Of a stretch of DNA of 64,000 nucleotides, positions 37,220 to 47,421 are shown in pieces. The position numbers were made by a program, and so were the translations under genes. Below the pieces are notes generated by a model that worked only from the letters and a program-made list of their open reading frames with translations, made no database searches and was not told the DNA's origin. The stretch's first letter is position 1, and each line of letters starts with the position of its first letter. The DNA is from Shewanella canadensis (GTDB taxonomy: Bacteria > Pseudomonadota > Gammaproteobacteria > Enterobacterales > Shewanellaceae), in contig NZ_RXNU01000001.1 in NCBI RefSeq assembly GCF_003966225.1, positions 740,345 to 804,344 of the forward strand. Reading direction: 5' to 3'.

Positions 37220-37936
37220 TTGATTGACTCCAAATTGGCAAGCAAACTCCACTGGGCAACAGAACTGTCGTCAGACTTAACCAATAAACTCCTTTCTATT
37301 GCTCAGTTCAAAAATAAGATGAAACCGAGTGACTTGGATGACTCAAGTATTGCTCATCAAGGGATCAGCTTTATCTTAGAGGGCACAGTAACCATCTGCA
37401 TGCAGACTCCTAACTTAAAAACGGTCAATAACATCGTTATGGGTCAAGGTGATTGGTTTGGCAGTTATGATATTGAAAGCGCGAGTTACACCCCATTTTT
37501 TCTAAACGAAATAGTCCCGCTCAGCCTTATCCATTTTAAAAACTCAGATATGCAGCTCTTGGCTAAGGACAATGTGGAGATGTATAAGTGGTTTCATTCG
37601 CATTCCTTCGCTGCAAAAGCTAAATGGCTACAATCTCAATTAATGATGAGCGAAAACATACTTTCAAGAGTTGTATACCTGCTTCTCGAACTTGCTGCAC
37701 ATATACCGTTTTTGATTGGTGAAACACCTAGGTTTTTTGTGTCACAACAGCAGCTTAGCAGGATAACGGGTATTGCACGTCAAAGAGTAAATGAATCAAT
37801 AAAGCAATTAGAAAGGGAACATCTAGTTCATCTAGATCGTGGTTGTATCTACTTAAACGATATTTCGGGTCTCGGAAATAAACTGGCAAATGTTGACCTC
37901 AGCATCAGAGACCCAAGAAAGTTAATCCATCGGTAA
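37220..37936 (+). CDS. Crp/Fnr-family transcriptional regulator, copy 2
   Basis: The same 238-residue protein as the product of 25569-26285; only two silent changes near the 3' end are visible. TTG start. The doubled operator-like site in its leader is the main difference from copy 1, so the two copies may be expressed at different levels. It is convergent with the RND pump operon. See copy 1 for domain description. Confidence 0.8.
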   Translation: MIDSKLASKLHWATELSSDLTNKLLSIAQFKNKMKPSDLDDSSIAHQGISFILEGTVTICMQTPNLKTVNNIVMGQGDWFGSYDIESASYTPFFLNEIVPLSLIHFKNSDMQLLAKDNVEMYKWFHSHSFAAKAKWLQSQLMMSENILSRVVYLLLELAAHIPFLIGETPRFFVSQQQLSRITGIARQRVNESIKQLEREHLVHLDRGCIYLNDISGLGNKLANVDLSIRDPRKLIHR

Positions 37937-37947
37937 ATCAATGATGT

Positions 37948-38219
37948 AGTAGATAAGGGCATTTTTCCAACTTGCCGTTTTATATCTAGCCGCAATGACA
38001 GTCACCTTATAAAACAGTATTGGAATCTGTGGTTATTAGGTGAGGGGGGCAATGTGGGTCATGGATGGACTATTTATTGAACTTAGACGAGACCGCTCCT
38101 TTCCTAGGGCGGTAAAACCTAGACCCGGAATATGCCAGAAAAAATGCCGATAAGCTTAACTTATCGACATTTCCACTTTCGTGGGCTTTTTATTGCTTCA
38201 TAACAGAGAAGTTAACGAC
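37948..38219. other. Convergent intergenic region with hairpin
   Basis: The first about 100 bases are a diverged continuation of the Crp/Fnr repeat (AAAACAGTATTGGA). A 7-bp hairpin CGATAAG-CTTAA-CTTATCG at 38148-38166 may end transcription from either side. Confidence 0.4.
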
Positions 38220-41200
38220 TTATGAGTTATCCACCTCAGGTAGGCTCGCGGGAGCTGAATTTAGCTGTCGCTCTTTGTTCAAAAGCTTAGCCGCTACCCT
38301 GCGTAGGTCTTGCTCTGCTGAGTATAAACAGGGCAATAGTACGAGTGTGACAAGCGTACCAAACATGATGCCCCATAACATGGCCATGATCATTGGCGTC
38401 ATAAAGGGGTTTGCTCCACCTAGTTCATACGCAGCTGGTGCCAGACCTGCGATAGTTGTGATTGAGGTGATCATGATAGGTCGTAAGCGCGTTGCCGCGC
38501 CATAGGCAAGCTGTTGATCACTGAGAGCTTTGGTTGATAACTCTTTTCGCTTACGGTTCAGGCTGTGCAGCATTACCGTTGAGTCATTAACTAGCACTCC
38601 CGTTAGACCTATGATACCGATTAACGCCAGCATGCTCAGGTCTAAGTTCTGTAGGGCAAAGCCGATAAATACGCCGGTAATACCAAACGGAATTACAGAC
38701 ATGATTAAGAAGGGCTGAGTAAAAGAGTGGAATAACAATACGAATAACAGGAACAAGCACAGCATAGATATGAGCGCCGCCGTTTCTAATCCGCCCATCG
38801 CCGCTTTTTCTTGCTCTAATTCGCCGCCGAAGAAGAGTCTCACCTTGTTATTCTCAATGAGCAAACTGCTGCTTTTTACATACTGAGCAATTTCATCATT
38901 TATTTGGCTTGTGCTTATCTTGTCGCGAGCGATAGAGGCATAAATGGTTATCGTCCTATCGCCTAAGTAGTGCTTAATAGAGGCCTCGCCTGGCTCGATT
39001 TTAAACACTGCCAAACTTCTTAAAGGCACACTCTTGCCAGCAGGGGTCATGATGCCAAGCTCCATCAGAGTCGCTAACTTGCCTTGATCTTGGGGCTGGA
39101 ATTGCAGGCGATAATCAATTTTTTCACCGACCAGTTGCAGCTCATCAATGATCACTCCATCGAAGCCGATTCGTACCGCTTGAGTGACATCGGCAACGGT
39201 TAGGCGTTTATCTGCCAAGGCTTCGTGGTTTAGCGACAATCGGACAATATCTTTACCGGGTTTGTAGCTGGTCCAGTTATCTAACACCGCTGGGTGTTGC
39301 ATAAGGAAGTCGCTGAGGCTATCGGCAACAATATAGCGTTGCTCGTCATTTCCTATCACCTCAATTTCGACAGGTTGACCCTGAACGGGTGAGTCATCCA
39401 TAGGTTTAATGCTGAGTTCCTTAAACCCTTCCATCTCTTTCACGTCTTGACGCAGCTGAGCAATGATATCGTTGGAGTTGGATTTACGCTCCCCCTGGAG
39501 CTTCATATAGACTGTCAATAGCGCCCAGGCGGGGTTTCTCCCTTCGGTTGCACCATATAGATCCATATCATGGTGACCAATCTGCGCGGTTATATTGAGT
39601 AGGTCATAATCGGGAATACGAGTTCGCAGGTGAGACTCCAAAAATGCAATTTTTTCACGAGTTTCATTGAAAGAGGCCCCCTCCGGCAACTCCACTTTCA
39701 CCCAAAATGCATCAATATCGGTTTCAGGGTAGAGATTAAAACGGATCATCTGTGAAGACACCGAGATAATCACCGCGGTTGCAAGGATGAAAATTGAAAT
39801 CGTGAGGTAGCGACGCGCCACCGCTTTTTCAATAAATACCCGGTATCTGTTTTGAAGGTTAGTAACCCATTTTTTTTCTTTAGGTTTTGAGTCTCCTCCA
39901 TGTGCCAGATGGGCGGGTAATAGTGTCTGACACTCGAAGAGCGAAGCAAATAAGATTAAGGTGACCATCATGGGTAATGCCCACATCAGTTTCCCTTCAA
40001 TGCCCCCGAGAGCTGCCAGTGGAAGGAAGACCAATATGGTTGTCAGGGTGCTGACTAAAACGGGGAGAGAGACACTCGAGGCCCCTGCAGCGGCGGCTTC
40101 TTGCCAACTTAGGCCTAGTTCCCGTTTTGCAAAAATGGCTTCTCCAGTCACAATTGCGTCATCGACTAACATGCCCAGCATCAGAATCATGGCGTACAAA
40201 GTCAACATATCGATGTTGAGTCCAAACACCGGCATGAGTGCAAAGGTGATACAGAAAGCCACGGGAAGGCCCAACGATACCCATAAGGCTAAGCGGAACT
40301 GGAAAAAGATAAACAGTACAGCTAAGACTAAAAAGAACCCCATGACAGCATTGTTTTTAAGGACCTTAAGCATATCTTTGGTGAATCTGGAGATATCATT
40401 TACCATGGTGAGCTGCATACCGTCGGGTAAGGTCTTACGGATATCTTCGACATAATCTTTAACGGCGTTGGTGGCGATCATACCGTCAATTTGTGATTTT
40501 TTTCTCGGTAGTAGTGAGATCCCAGAACTGCCATCGCAGCGTGCTTCAATATCCCAATCTGAATAATCAAGAATGACGGTGGCAATGTCGCTGACTCTGA
40601 CGTAGTTGCCTAAGCCGTTAGCACGAACGATGACATCTTCTACGTCTTTGGGGTCTTCAAACTGCCCGACGGTCAGTACTTTTTTATCTGCACCGAAAGA
40701 CTCGATGGAGCCACCGGAATCGCGCAGGTTACGGCTCTGTATTGCGTTGATAATTTCGTTGTAACTAATCCCCAGACGATAGAGTTTCTCAGGATGAATA
40801 AATAGTTTCATCTCACGGTTACGGTATCCAACTAAATCAACGCCAGCTATACCGTCTACATCTCTTAAGCCTCGTTCGAGTTTTTTAGCCGTTTGGCGCA
40901 GGGTTTGCTCAGGTACCTCACCAGATAAACAAAGTTCAATGACCGGTACGCTTGAAGATGACAGCTCCTCAACCAATGGCTTAGTCGGCAAGTCTGCGGG
41001 GAGCTTAGATGAAGCTCTATCCACCGCTTTTTGAATGTCTGCAGTAATTTTACTATGGTCTTTTTCATCTTGGTCGAGATGGGCGACGACGACTGACATC
41101 CCCTCCATACTATTGGAAACCAGTTTATTGATACCATCAACATTTAATAACTCCTCTTCAATAGCAACGGTTACGGACAGTTCCATATCTTCGGAGCTAG

Positions 41201-41363
41201 CGCCGGGGCGAAAGGTGGTAATGTTTACAATGCCTAAATCAAACTTAGGCATTGTATCGACACGCATGGTGTTCATGCCGATGAAACCACCAACAATGGC
41301 CAGCAGCATTATTACGTTAACGACTAGCGGCCGGTTAACAAAAAAAGCATAAAAACGATGCAT
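38220..41363 (-). CDS. RND-family efflux pump inner-membrane transporter
   Basis: A 1047-residue proton-driven exporter of the HAE-1/AcrB-like branch. It shows the duplicated RND plan: a membrane helix near residues 10-30, a large periplasmic loop (about 35-330), helices with VMGFFLVLAVLFIFFQFRLALWVSLGLPVAF (in part) and MLGMLVDDAIVTGEAIF (about 395-411, holding the Asp pair of proton transfer), a second periplasmic loop (about 540-830) and a second helix bundle. ATG overlaps the adaptor stop by one base (TAATG). No outer-membrane factor gene is adjacent, so it probably uses a TolC-type partner encoded elsewhere. Substrate unknown. Confidence 0.9.
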   Translation of the reverse strand: MHRFYAFFVNRPLVVNVIMLLAIVGGFIGMNTMRVDTMPKFDLGIVNITTFRPGASSEDMELSVTVAIEEELLNVDGINKLVSNSMEGMSVVVAHLDQDEKDHSKITADIQKAVDRASSKLPADLPTKPLVEELSSSSVPVIELCLSGEVPEQTLRQTAKKLERGLRDVDGIAGVDLVGYRNREMKLFIHPEKLYRLGISYNEIINAIQSRNLRDSGGSIESFGADKKVLTVGQFEDPKDVEDVIVRANGLGNYVRVSDIATVILDYSDWDIEARCDGSSGISLLPRKKSQIDGMIATNAVKDYVEDIRKTLPDGMQLTMVNDISRFTKDMLKVLKNNAVMGFFLVLAVLFIFFQFRLALWVSLGLPVAFCITFALMPVFGLNIDMLTLYAMILMLGMLVDDAIVTGEAIFAKRELGLSWQEAAAAGASSVSLPVLVSTLTTILVFLPLAALGGIEGKLMWALPMMVTLILFASLFECQTLLPAHLAHGGDSKPKEKKWVTNLQNRYRVFIEKAVARRYLTISIFILATAVIISVSSQMIRFNLYPETDIDAFWVKVELPEGASFNETREKIAFLESHLRTRIPDYDLLNITAQIGHHDMDLYGATEGRNPAWALLTVYMKLQGERKSNSNDIIAQLRQDVKEMEGFKELSIKPMDDSPVQGQPVEIEVIGNDEQRYIVADSLSDFLMQHPAVLDNWTSYKPGKDIVRLSLNHEALADKRLTVADVTQAVRIGFDGVIIDELQLVGEKIDYRLQFQPQDQGKLATLMELGIMTPAGKSVPLRSLAVFKIEPGEASIKHYLGDRTITIYASIARDKISTSQINDEIAQYVKSSSLLIENNKVRLFFGGELEQEKAAMGGLETAALISMLCLFLLFVLLFHSFTQPFLIMSVIPFGITGVFIGFALQNLDLSMLALIGIIGLTGVLVNDSTVMLHSLNRKRKELSTKALSDQQLAYGAATRLRPIMITSITTIAGLAPAAYELGGANPFMTPMIMAMLWGIMFGTLVTLVLLPCLYSAEQDLRRVAAKLLNKERQLNSAPASLPEVDNS

Positions 41364-42526
41364 TAGTTATCGCTCCCGGGTTGAACTTCGACCGCCTTGT
41401 CAGGTGAAGACGGTAACTCATCACTACTCATTAATTCAGAAATTTCAACGGCTTTAACGGTTTTCCCATCGACGACATTATCTAAGCCTGAAATGATCAC
41501 TCTGTCACCAACTTCAAAACCATCTAATATTGGTAACCCGCCTTCACTTAGGGAAGCCGCTATTACAGGCTCAACCAGTACCGCTTTATTATCTACAACC
41601 TTGAATGCGACATGTTTGCGGTTTCTGTCAACCACAGCAGATTGTGGCAGCAGTAATGCGTCTCCTACCGAGAGGCCTTGCATTGTAGTAATTGCGGTCA
41701 TGCCCGCTTTTAATAAACCATCATTATTTCCTACGGTGAGCTTAACGGCAAAATTCCCGGTCATTGAATCCGCTTCGCCACCCTTGCTTTCGATATGTGC
41801 TAAATATTCCCTTCCTCTGACTCCGGGAGTTGTAACGATACTTTGGGCACCAATCTGTATTGCATTAATCTCTTGCTCAGTCACGTAGGTGAGCACTCGC
41901 ATCGTATCGGTTACTTGTATGGTGACAAATGGAGAACCTGCAACCAAAATTTCACCCACTTCTACATTTTTGGCTATGACTAGCCCGGAAACAGGGCTAA
42001 CGATATGGGCTCTGCTGAGACTGCTTTTAGCTAAATTTAAACTTACAGTCGCACTTTCGAATTGCGCCTGAGCAGCTTCCAATGCCGAGCGAAAGGTCTC
42101 CACTGTTTCCACGCTAACCAATTTCTGGGTAAACAGCTCTTCACGTCGTTGTGAGAGGAATTTTGCTTCCTTGAGCTTGATGCTTGCCGTTTGCAGTTGA
42201 GCTTGGGCTTGATTGACATGCATCTGTAGCTGCTCAATATCGAGTGCTAACATCTGTTGTCCTGCGACGACCTGTTGCCCCTCTTTAAATTCAACCTTTC
42301 TTACTTTGGAGGTAAATTCAGTTGATAAGGTTACGGATTCAGCCGCTTCCAGCACCCCAAAGGCACGGATATTTTGTTGAAATGTCTGCTGCTTAAGCGT
42401 TTGCACCTGTACTTGTGTTATTTTTGCTGGCTCGTTAACGACGGGAGTTTCGACTTCGGACCCACAAGCGGATAGGAAGATAAATAATAGGGCTGTATAT
42501 GCTGGTTTTTTTATCGTTTTAAACAT
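41363..42526 (-). CDS. RND efflux periplasmic adaptor lipoprotein
   Basis: A 387-residue membrane fusion protein that links the RND transporter to the outer-membrane channel. MFKTIKKPAYTALLFIFLSAC gives a lipobox LSAC with Cys21. The barrel-sandwich halves are VTLSTEFTSKVRKVEFKEGQQV and SPVSGLVIAKNVEVGEILVAG, separated by a helical hairpin (about 105-170). The stop overlaps the pump start (TAATG), so both are made together. No regulator is next to it apart from the convergent Crp/Fnr copy. Confidence 0.9.
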   Translation of the reverse strand: MFKTIKKPAYTALLFIFLSACGSEVETPVVNEPAKITQVQVQTLKQQTFQQNIRAFGVLEAAESVTLSTEFTSKVRKVEFKEGQQVVAGQQMLALDIEQLQMHVNQAQAQLQTASIKLKEAKFLSQRREELFTQKLVSVETVETFRSALEAAQAQFESATVSLNLAKSSLSRAHIVSPVSGLVIAKNVEVGEILVAGSPFVTIQVTDTMRVLTYVTEQEINAIQIGAQSIVTTPGVRGREYLAHIESKGGEADSMTGNFAVKLTVGNNDGLLKAGMTAITTMQGLSVGDALLLPQSAVVDRNRKHVAFKVVDNKAVLVEPVIAASLSEGGLPILDGFEVGDRVIISGLDNVVDGKTVKAVEISELMSSDELPSSPDKAVEVQPGSDN

Positions 42527-42921
42527 TGACGTCTCCCGTAGAGCTCGGTGTCCGGTATTTTTGATTTAACCTGTAACTCGTGAAACGAATGACAGTTAGC
42601 GAGTAGGAGTCATAACTATAAACCTCAAGCTGCTTATTATCATTTGATTAACCTAGCGTTTACTCCGCGTTTACCTGGATTTTGTGGGAAGCGTGATATA
42701 GATCAATGTTTAGTATCTCAACAGATTGTTTATTTTGGAAAAACATTAGTTTTAGTACTAATTTTCAGTTCTGGTTCTCGTGCTTGAGTTATGAGGTTCG
42801 AAGCCGCTTCAGCGATTCAGTGCAGGCTTGTGTTGATAACAGGTATTGGCTGGTGGGCTAACATTGGAATAGTTTCAGCTAGCATTGTCACATCTGTCTA
42901 TTCATGGACAATATTGAACAC
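42527..42921. other. Adaptor promoter region, otherwise empty
   Basis: About 395 bases that should hold the minus-strand promoter of the efflux operon. Nothing else recognised. Confidence 0.3.
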
Positions 42922-43030
42922 ATGGAATGTGGCATAACTGTTTCAGACACAAAAAAGCCTGCACGAGGCAGGCTTTTTCGTTTGAAACTATTGGCTCGTG
43001 TAACAGGCCCTTCCCATCCTCGAACTGCAA
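42922..43030 (-). repeat. Decayed copy of tRNA 3' end plus terminator
   Basis: Homologous to 52092-52202: both share TGGAATG-GGCATAA, CAGACACAAAAAAGCCTGCA and the terminator, then a tRNA-like end. Here the tRNA end is degenerate: GGCCC-TCCCA-CTCGAACTG at 43006-43026 matches most of the T arm of the clean copy, but an insertion separates it from the CCA side. It marks an old junction between the efflux segment and the Mrp operon. Confidence 0.6.
42952..42978. terminator. Terminator associated with the decayed tRNA end
   Basis: AAAAAGCCTGC / GCAGGCTTTTT, an 11-bp stem with a 5-nt loop and T-runs usable on both strands. Identical hairpin at 52122-52148. Confidence 0.8.
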
Positions 43031-43153
43031 GGATGATGAACTTGATCCGCACCGCCTTATCATAAATGGCACTCCAAATATGATGGAATGGCTGCCTCGT
43101 TAATGTTCCGACTCAAAAAGCTTAAGTTTAACTGGTATCTCACCTTACTGAGC

Positions 43154-44455
43154 CTACATAGCATCCAGCAGCAAAAGAACCACAGTCACGATAACTAACA
43201 GCAAAAACAGAGTGACCGCAATTGGCCAACGCTGCAAAAAGTATTCACCGGCGTCGAACGCGTTTTGCCATCCCCGCTTTTGCCTGAGACCACCCCACCT
43301 GACAAACCATGATGCGCGCAGTCCAGGCAAAGTCTCGTTTCCCGTCCGCCTTCCCCAACGAATGAAGGCATCAGACCAGCGTTCAACTGCCAGTTCAATC
43401 CGGTTCTCCTTCCTCGGCCCGGACGCTTCCCCCCCAGCCTTGGACCATTCGAGCCCGGCGGTCATCAACGCCAGCCCCCATCCCACAGTGGTAACAAAGA
43501 GATGGGCCGAGTCGCCATACTGGTTCCATAGGGCAGGTTCGAGCAAACCCGTCCCCAAGCCCATAATAAAGCTTCCCGTCGCAATGAAGACAACACAGAC
43601 AAGTCGCTGTTTCCATTGAACCCATAAAACCGACCGTATGGCATAAAGGATTGTAGCCGCGCCGATAGCCAGCAGCACGGCCCCCGCCATAGGCGCGGCG
43701 AGCTCACCCAGCGGCAACCAACGCAGGCCACCAAGCAAGCCTGTGGCGACGGGACCGAGCCACAACAGCAGCGCCATCGCCGGCCGAACCGAGCCATATG
43801 CCAGAGATAGCCATAGGTGTAATGGCCATAACCCTACTTTTAAGGCGATGCCGACAATCACTATCGACAGATAGAAAGATGATGAGCTTGATAGCGTCAT
43901 TGCCTTAGCCAGGGTGGCGAAGTCTAGATGTTCCGTTGTAGCAGCCGCCATGATCATGGCCTCGAACAGCAGGATGTCCGCCAGGATCAGCAGTACCAAG
44001 TATATCCGCCCGGCGCGGCGCGTCGTCTCATCACCATGGGCAAGCAAGAGGCCAATACACGAGTAGCCCATCAGGGTCGTAAAGCCGAAGAAGACGGTCA
44101 TATCCGTCGCCAGAACCGCGCCAATCTGCCCCACCAAAAATAACAGCAATAAGCTGGTCTGGGGGTTACAGGCATCGCGTTTGGTGGGAACAGGCAAAAA
44201 TGCGGCCCCAACGCCCCACACCACCACCGACATCGCCAGCCACCAGCGGGATACCGCGTCGATACCCAGCCCGGCGCTCTGCCAAAACCAGGGTAGTTCA
44301 ATAGCAAGATCCACAGGAATAAACACGAGCGCAGCCGCTGGCAACAGCGCCATATGGACCGGCCAGGGCAGACGAGTATGCAGTGCAGGGAACGCCAACA
44401 GCAGCGGCAAGCCAGGTGCCGATAAAAGCAGGAATGCACTCACTATGGCGTTCAT
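43154..44455 (-). CDS. Mrp/NuoL-M-like proton-conducting subunit (third)
   Basis: Last gene of the antiporter operon; 433 residues from ATG 44455, which overlaps the preceding stop (ATGA). It has about 12 membrane helices. KVGLWPLHLWLSLAYGSVRP corresponds to the conserved 'K-x3-PLH-WL-A' helix of NuoL/M/N and MrpA/D, but its remainder is divergent and shorter than normal. YFLQRWPIAVTLFLLLVIVTV is a C-terminal helix. Probably a third channel-type subunit that takes the place of part of MrpA. The exact subunit name is uncertain. Confidence 0.75.
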   Translation of the reverse strand: MNAIVSAFLLLSAPGLPLLLAFPALHTRLPWPVHMALLPAAALVFIPVDLAIELPWFWQSAGLGIDAVSRWWLAMSVVVWGVGAAFLPVPTKRDACNPQTSLLLLFLVGQIGAVLATDMTVFFGFTTLMGYSCIGLLLAHGDETTRRAGRIYLVLLILADILLFEAMIMAAATTEHLDFATLAKAMTLSSSSSFYLSIVIVGIALKVGLWPLHLWLSLAYGSVRPAMALLLWLGPVATGLLGGLRWLPLGELAAPMAGAVLLAIGAATILYAIRSVLWVQWKQRLVCVVFIATGSFIMGLGTGLLEPALWNQYGDSAHLFVTTVGWGLALMTAGLEWSKAGGEASGPRKENRIELAVERWSDAFIRWGRRTGNETLPGLRASWFVRWGGLRQKRGWQNAFDAGEYFLQRWPIAVTLFLLLVIVTVVLLLLDAM

Positions 44456-45948
44456 TGCGCGAATCCTCGACTCACAATTAAACGAGCCCATTCCAATAGG
44501 TTGAACGGCGCAGACGCCAGTAGCCCCAGAGCCAATGTCAACAGCGCGGTAACTAGGGGGGGGACAAGTAACGTCCAGGCAGTTTCCTTGCGTCCAAAAG
44601 ATCGTTCGGCTGGCCAGCTATCGGGAGGCGTCTTGAACCAGGCGGTATACAATATCGGCAGAAAGTAGGCGGCGTTGAGCACACTGCTCGCCGCAAGAAT
44701 ATATATCACCCAGCCTTGCCCGGCGTCCAATGCCCCCAGCCCGAGATACCATTTGCTGAAAAAACCTGCCAGCGGCGGCGCACCTATCATGCCGAAGGCG
44801 CCAATGGTGAATGCCGCCATGGTCCACGGCATCCGTCGTCCGACCCCGTTCATCTCGCTGATCTTGTGAATTCCCAGGGTCTCGGCGAGGTTACCAGCGC
44901 ACAAAAAAAGGGTGATTTTCTGTACTCCCTGATGCACCAGATGGATCAGGCCACCCAGAGTCGCGATGGGACTGGCAAGCGCTATGCCTAGCACGATATA
45001 GGACACCTGGCTGACCGTCGAAAACGCGAGCCGACGTTTCAGTTCGTCCTGAAACAAGGCGCGCAGCGAGCCGTAAATTATGGTCGCGGCAGCCAGCATC
45101 GCCAAGGGCAATGTCAGCCCCAAACTGTTGGAAAACTCAATGCCATACACATAGTAAACGACCCGCACTATGCCGAATGCGCCCGCCTTCACCACGGCCA
45201 CGGCGTGTAGCAGTGCACTCACGGGGGCCGGGGCAACCATGGCCTGAGGTAGCCAGCCATGCAGGGGGATCAAAGCCGCTTTTACGCCCAGCCCGGCAAT
45301 CAACATGGCGAAGATTATCATCAGTGTTGGGTGCAAAGAGGCATCAAGCCCGGACAGGAAACCGCGTTCTGTGAACTCCAGAGTGCCGGCAAGCGTATAG
45401 AGCCACACGGTTGACAGCAGCAGCAAAGCCCCCCCCGCGATCGTATAGGCCAGGTAACTTTTGCCGGCCTTGCGTGCCTCCTCGGTTCCTCTATGTACGA
45501 TCAGCGGATATGTACACAGGGTCAACAGTTCATAAAACAGCAGGAAGGTAATCAAATTGCCCGCCAGGGCGACACCGGTTGTGGCAGTGACACACAGGCT
45601 GAAGAAGCCGAAAAAGCGACTGCGGTAAGGTGAGCCCTCCAGATATCCAACGGCATAAACGGTAGTGATCAGCCACAGTCCGGCAGAAAGCGTCACGAAA
45701 AGCATCGACAGTGGCCCGGAGCGCAGTACCAAATCGAGCCCAGGCAAGAGAACTAGGCGAGTCTCGAAATGATAGCCATGTAATATGCCCCAAAACATGC
45801 CCCCGACCAGCACAATCTTAAGTAGCGCACCGGCCAGATTAAGCGTTGTGCGGGTGACTACACGATTCTCGGGCAAACAGAAAATCATCAGCCCCGGCAA
45901 GAGAGAGCTAGCGACGATCAACAAGGGCAGAGCCGTATTCCAATTCAT
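44452..45948 (-). CDS. Mrp antiporter subunit, MrpA-N/MrpD-like (second)
   Basis: A 498-residue polytopic protein of the proton-translocating NuoM/N family. Key blocks: FLLFYELLTLCTYPLI (with the functional Glu in helix 5), GLGVKAALIPLHGWLPQAM (Lys in helix 7), APVSALLHAVAVVKAG and AFSTVSQVSYIVLGIA. It shares 4-nt ATGA overlaps with both neighbours. It probably forms one ion path of the cation:proton antiporter. It is MrpD-sized and lacks the long C-terminal part of classical MrpA. Confidence 0.85.
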   Translation of the reverse strand: MNWNTALPLLIVASSLLPGLMIFCLPENRVVTRTTLNLAGALLKIVLVGGMFWGILHGYHFETRLVLLPGLDLVLRSGPLSMLFVTLSAGLWLITTVYAVGYLEGSPYRSRFFGFFSLCVTATTGVALAGNLITFLLFYELLTLCTYPLIVHRGTEEARKAGKSYLAYTIAGGALLLLSTVWLYTLAGTLEFTERGFLSGLDASLHPTLMIIFAMLIAGLGVKAALIPLHGWLPQAMVAPAPVSALLHAVAVVKAGAFGIVRVVYYVYGIEFSNSLGLTLPLAMLAAATIIYGSLRALFQDELKRRLAFSTVSQVSYIVLGIALASPIATLGGLIHLVHQGVQKITLFLCAGNLAETLGIHKISEMNGVGRRMPWTMAAFTIGAFGMIGAPPLAGFFSKWYLGLGALDAGQGWVIYILAASSVLNAAYFLPILYTAWFKTPPDSWPAERSFGRKETAWTLLVPPLVTALLTLALGLLASAPFNLLEWARLIVSRGFAQ

Positions 45949-47393
45949 CCGCTATGTCCTGTGCCAAAGGGGGAACCAATCTCCATAATTGCCAACGGCC
46001 AGGAAGTGAACAGGCCCAAAAGGACAGCCACCAATGCCAACACCAGAGCGCTCCACTCCATTGTGGTCGGCAGCGTTCCAGCTTGGCGCGTAGGCTCGTC
46101 CTGGGTAAAGACGTGTCCAATGACCTTGAACACATAGGCCGCGGCCAGTAATCCACCGAGGATAAGAATAATTCCCCACCACCACTGTCCCGATTCTATT
46201 GATGCCTGCAGTAATAACCACTTGGCGATGAATCCCCCGCTGGGAGGTAGCCCCATAATACTGATACCCGCCAGGGTAAATGCCGTCAACGTCAGCGGCA
46301 GACGTTGGGTTATCGAAGAGAGTTCCGCGATGCGATCATGTCCTCCCAAAACCAGAATATTGCCCGCCGCCATGAACATCGCCGCCTTGGCCATGGCATG
46401 GGACAACAACATATATAGCGCTCCCTTCCAGGCAAGGCTGGTTCCCAGCGGAAAAGCCAGGAACAGATAACCCAGCTGCGATACCGTCGAGTAGGCAATG
46501 AGCAATTTAAGCCGTGTCTGGCGCAGTGCCTGAATCCCGCCCCAAAGGACGGCCGCCGCACCAAGCAACCCCAGCAACTGAGCGAATGAGGTACCGACCA
46601 TTGGAAAGATCTCCAGCCACATGCGCAGTAGAATATAGAAGGAAGCCTTGACCACCAATGCGGACAACAGTGCACTCACAGGCGTAGGAGCACAGGCATG
46701 AGCTGCCGGTAACCAGAAATGCATAGGGAAAAGCGCAGTCTTGAGAAGCAGGCCGGTACTTATTAATCCCACCGCAGCCCACACTGCAGGCGACGGTTCC
46801 GCCCGTTGCGCCAGTATTGCAATATCCAGACTGCCAAAACTGTGATAAAGAAAGGCTACACCCAGCAGATAGAACAAAGAGCCCAACAGGCTGATCAGCA
46901 GATAACGCATGGCAGAGGTCAGGGCTTCCGCTCCATCGGCCAATGCCACAAGGGCCACAGCCGTCAATCCCAGCAATTCCAGTGTGACATAGAGATTGAA
47001 GATATCTGAGGATAGGAACAGTGCATTTAGTGCTCCACACAGGAACAACCATAGCGGCCAAAAATGGTTCGCTTTATCGGGACTGAAATAACCGCAGGAA
47101 TAGACGCTGATACCCAGTCCCACCAGCGCTGCCACCACCAGCATCAGCAGACTCAGTCCATCCGCGTAAAGATCGATACCCAAGGGTGCGCCCCAGCCAC
47201 CAATGGCGTAGCGCTGCGCCCCCTCCTCTTCCAGTTGCCAACCCAGCCCCCACACACAAGCGACAACAGCCAGCGAAGTAAGCAGACCCAGTGATTTAGA
47301 TATTGCCGGGAACAGGAAGCAAGCCATGCCCCCCGTTAAAGGTAAGATGATCAGCACCACAATCCACGGAACGTCCCCCAATATTAACTCCAT
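45945..47393 (-). CDS. mrpD: Mrp antiporter subunit D
   Basis: A 482-residue MrpD/NuoN-like membrane protein. I use ATG 47393 (MELILGD) because the longer start at 47450 overlaps mrpC by 29 nt; neither has a strong ribosome-binding site. Conserved: LYVTLELLGLTAVALVAL (Glu of helix 5), KTALFPMHFWLPAAHACAPT (Lys of helix 7), VSALLSALVVKASFY and AYSTVSQLGYLFLA. About 14 helices. Stop overlaps the next start (ATGA). Confidence 0.87.
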   Translation of the reverse strand: MELILGDVPWIVVLIILPLTGGMACFLFPAISKSLGLLTSLAVVACVWGLGWQLEEEGAQRYAIGGWGAPLGIDLYADGLSLLMLVVAALVGLGISVYSCGYFSPDKANHFWPLWLFLCGALNALFLSSDIFNLYVTLELLGLTAVALVALADGAEALTSAMRYLLISLLGSLFYLLGVAFLYHSFGSLDIAILAQRAEPSPAVWAAVGLISTGLLLKTALFPMHFWLPAAHACAPTPVSALLSALVVKASFYILLRMWLEIFPMVGTSFAQLLGLLGAAAVLWGGIQALRQTRLKLLIAYSTVSQLGYLFLAFPLGTSLAWKGALYMLLSHAMAKAAMFMAAGNILVLGGHDRIAELSSITQRLPLTLTAFTLAGISIMGLPPSGGFIAKWLLLQASIESGQWWWGIILILGGLLAAAYVFKVIGHVFTQDEPTRQAGTLPTTMEWSALVLALVAVLLGLFTSWPLAIMEIGSPFGTGHSG

Positions 47394-47421
47394 AGGCAGC
47401 AATCTCAGCCGTTTCCAGTGA

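Larger units (their letters stand above)
37066..37947 (+). repeat. Direct repeat copy 2 (Crp/Fnr-like gene and leader)
   Basis: Matches 25440-26296 but is 25 bp longer, because a 25-bp unit starting CCGCTATGAGACAC is present twice in tandem (37104-37153). Confidence 0.9.
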
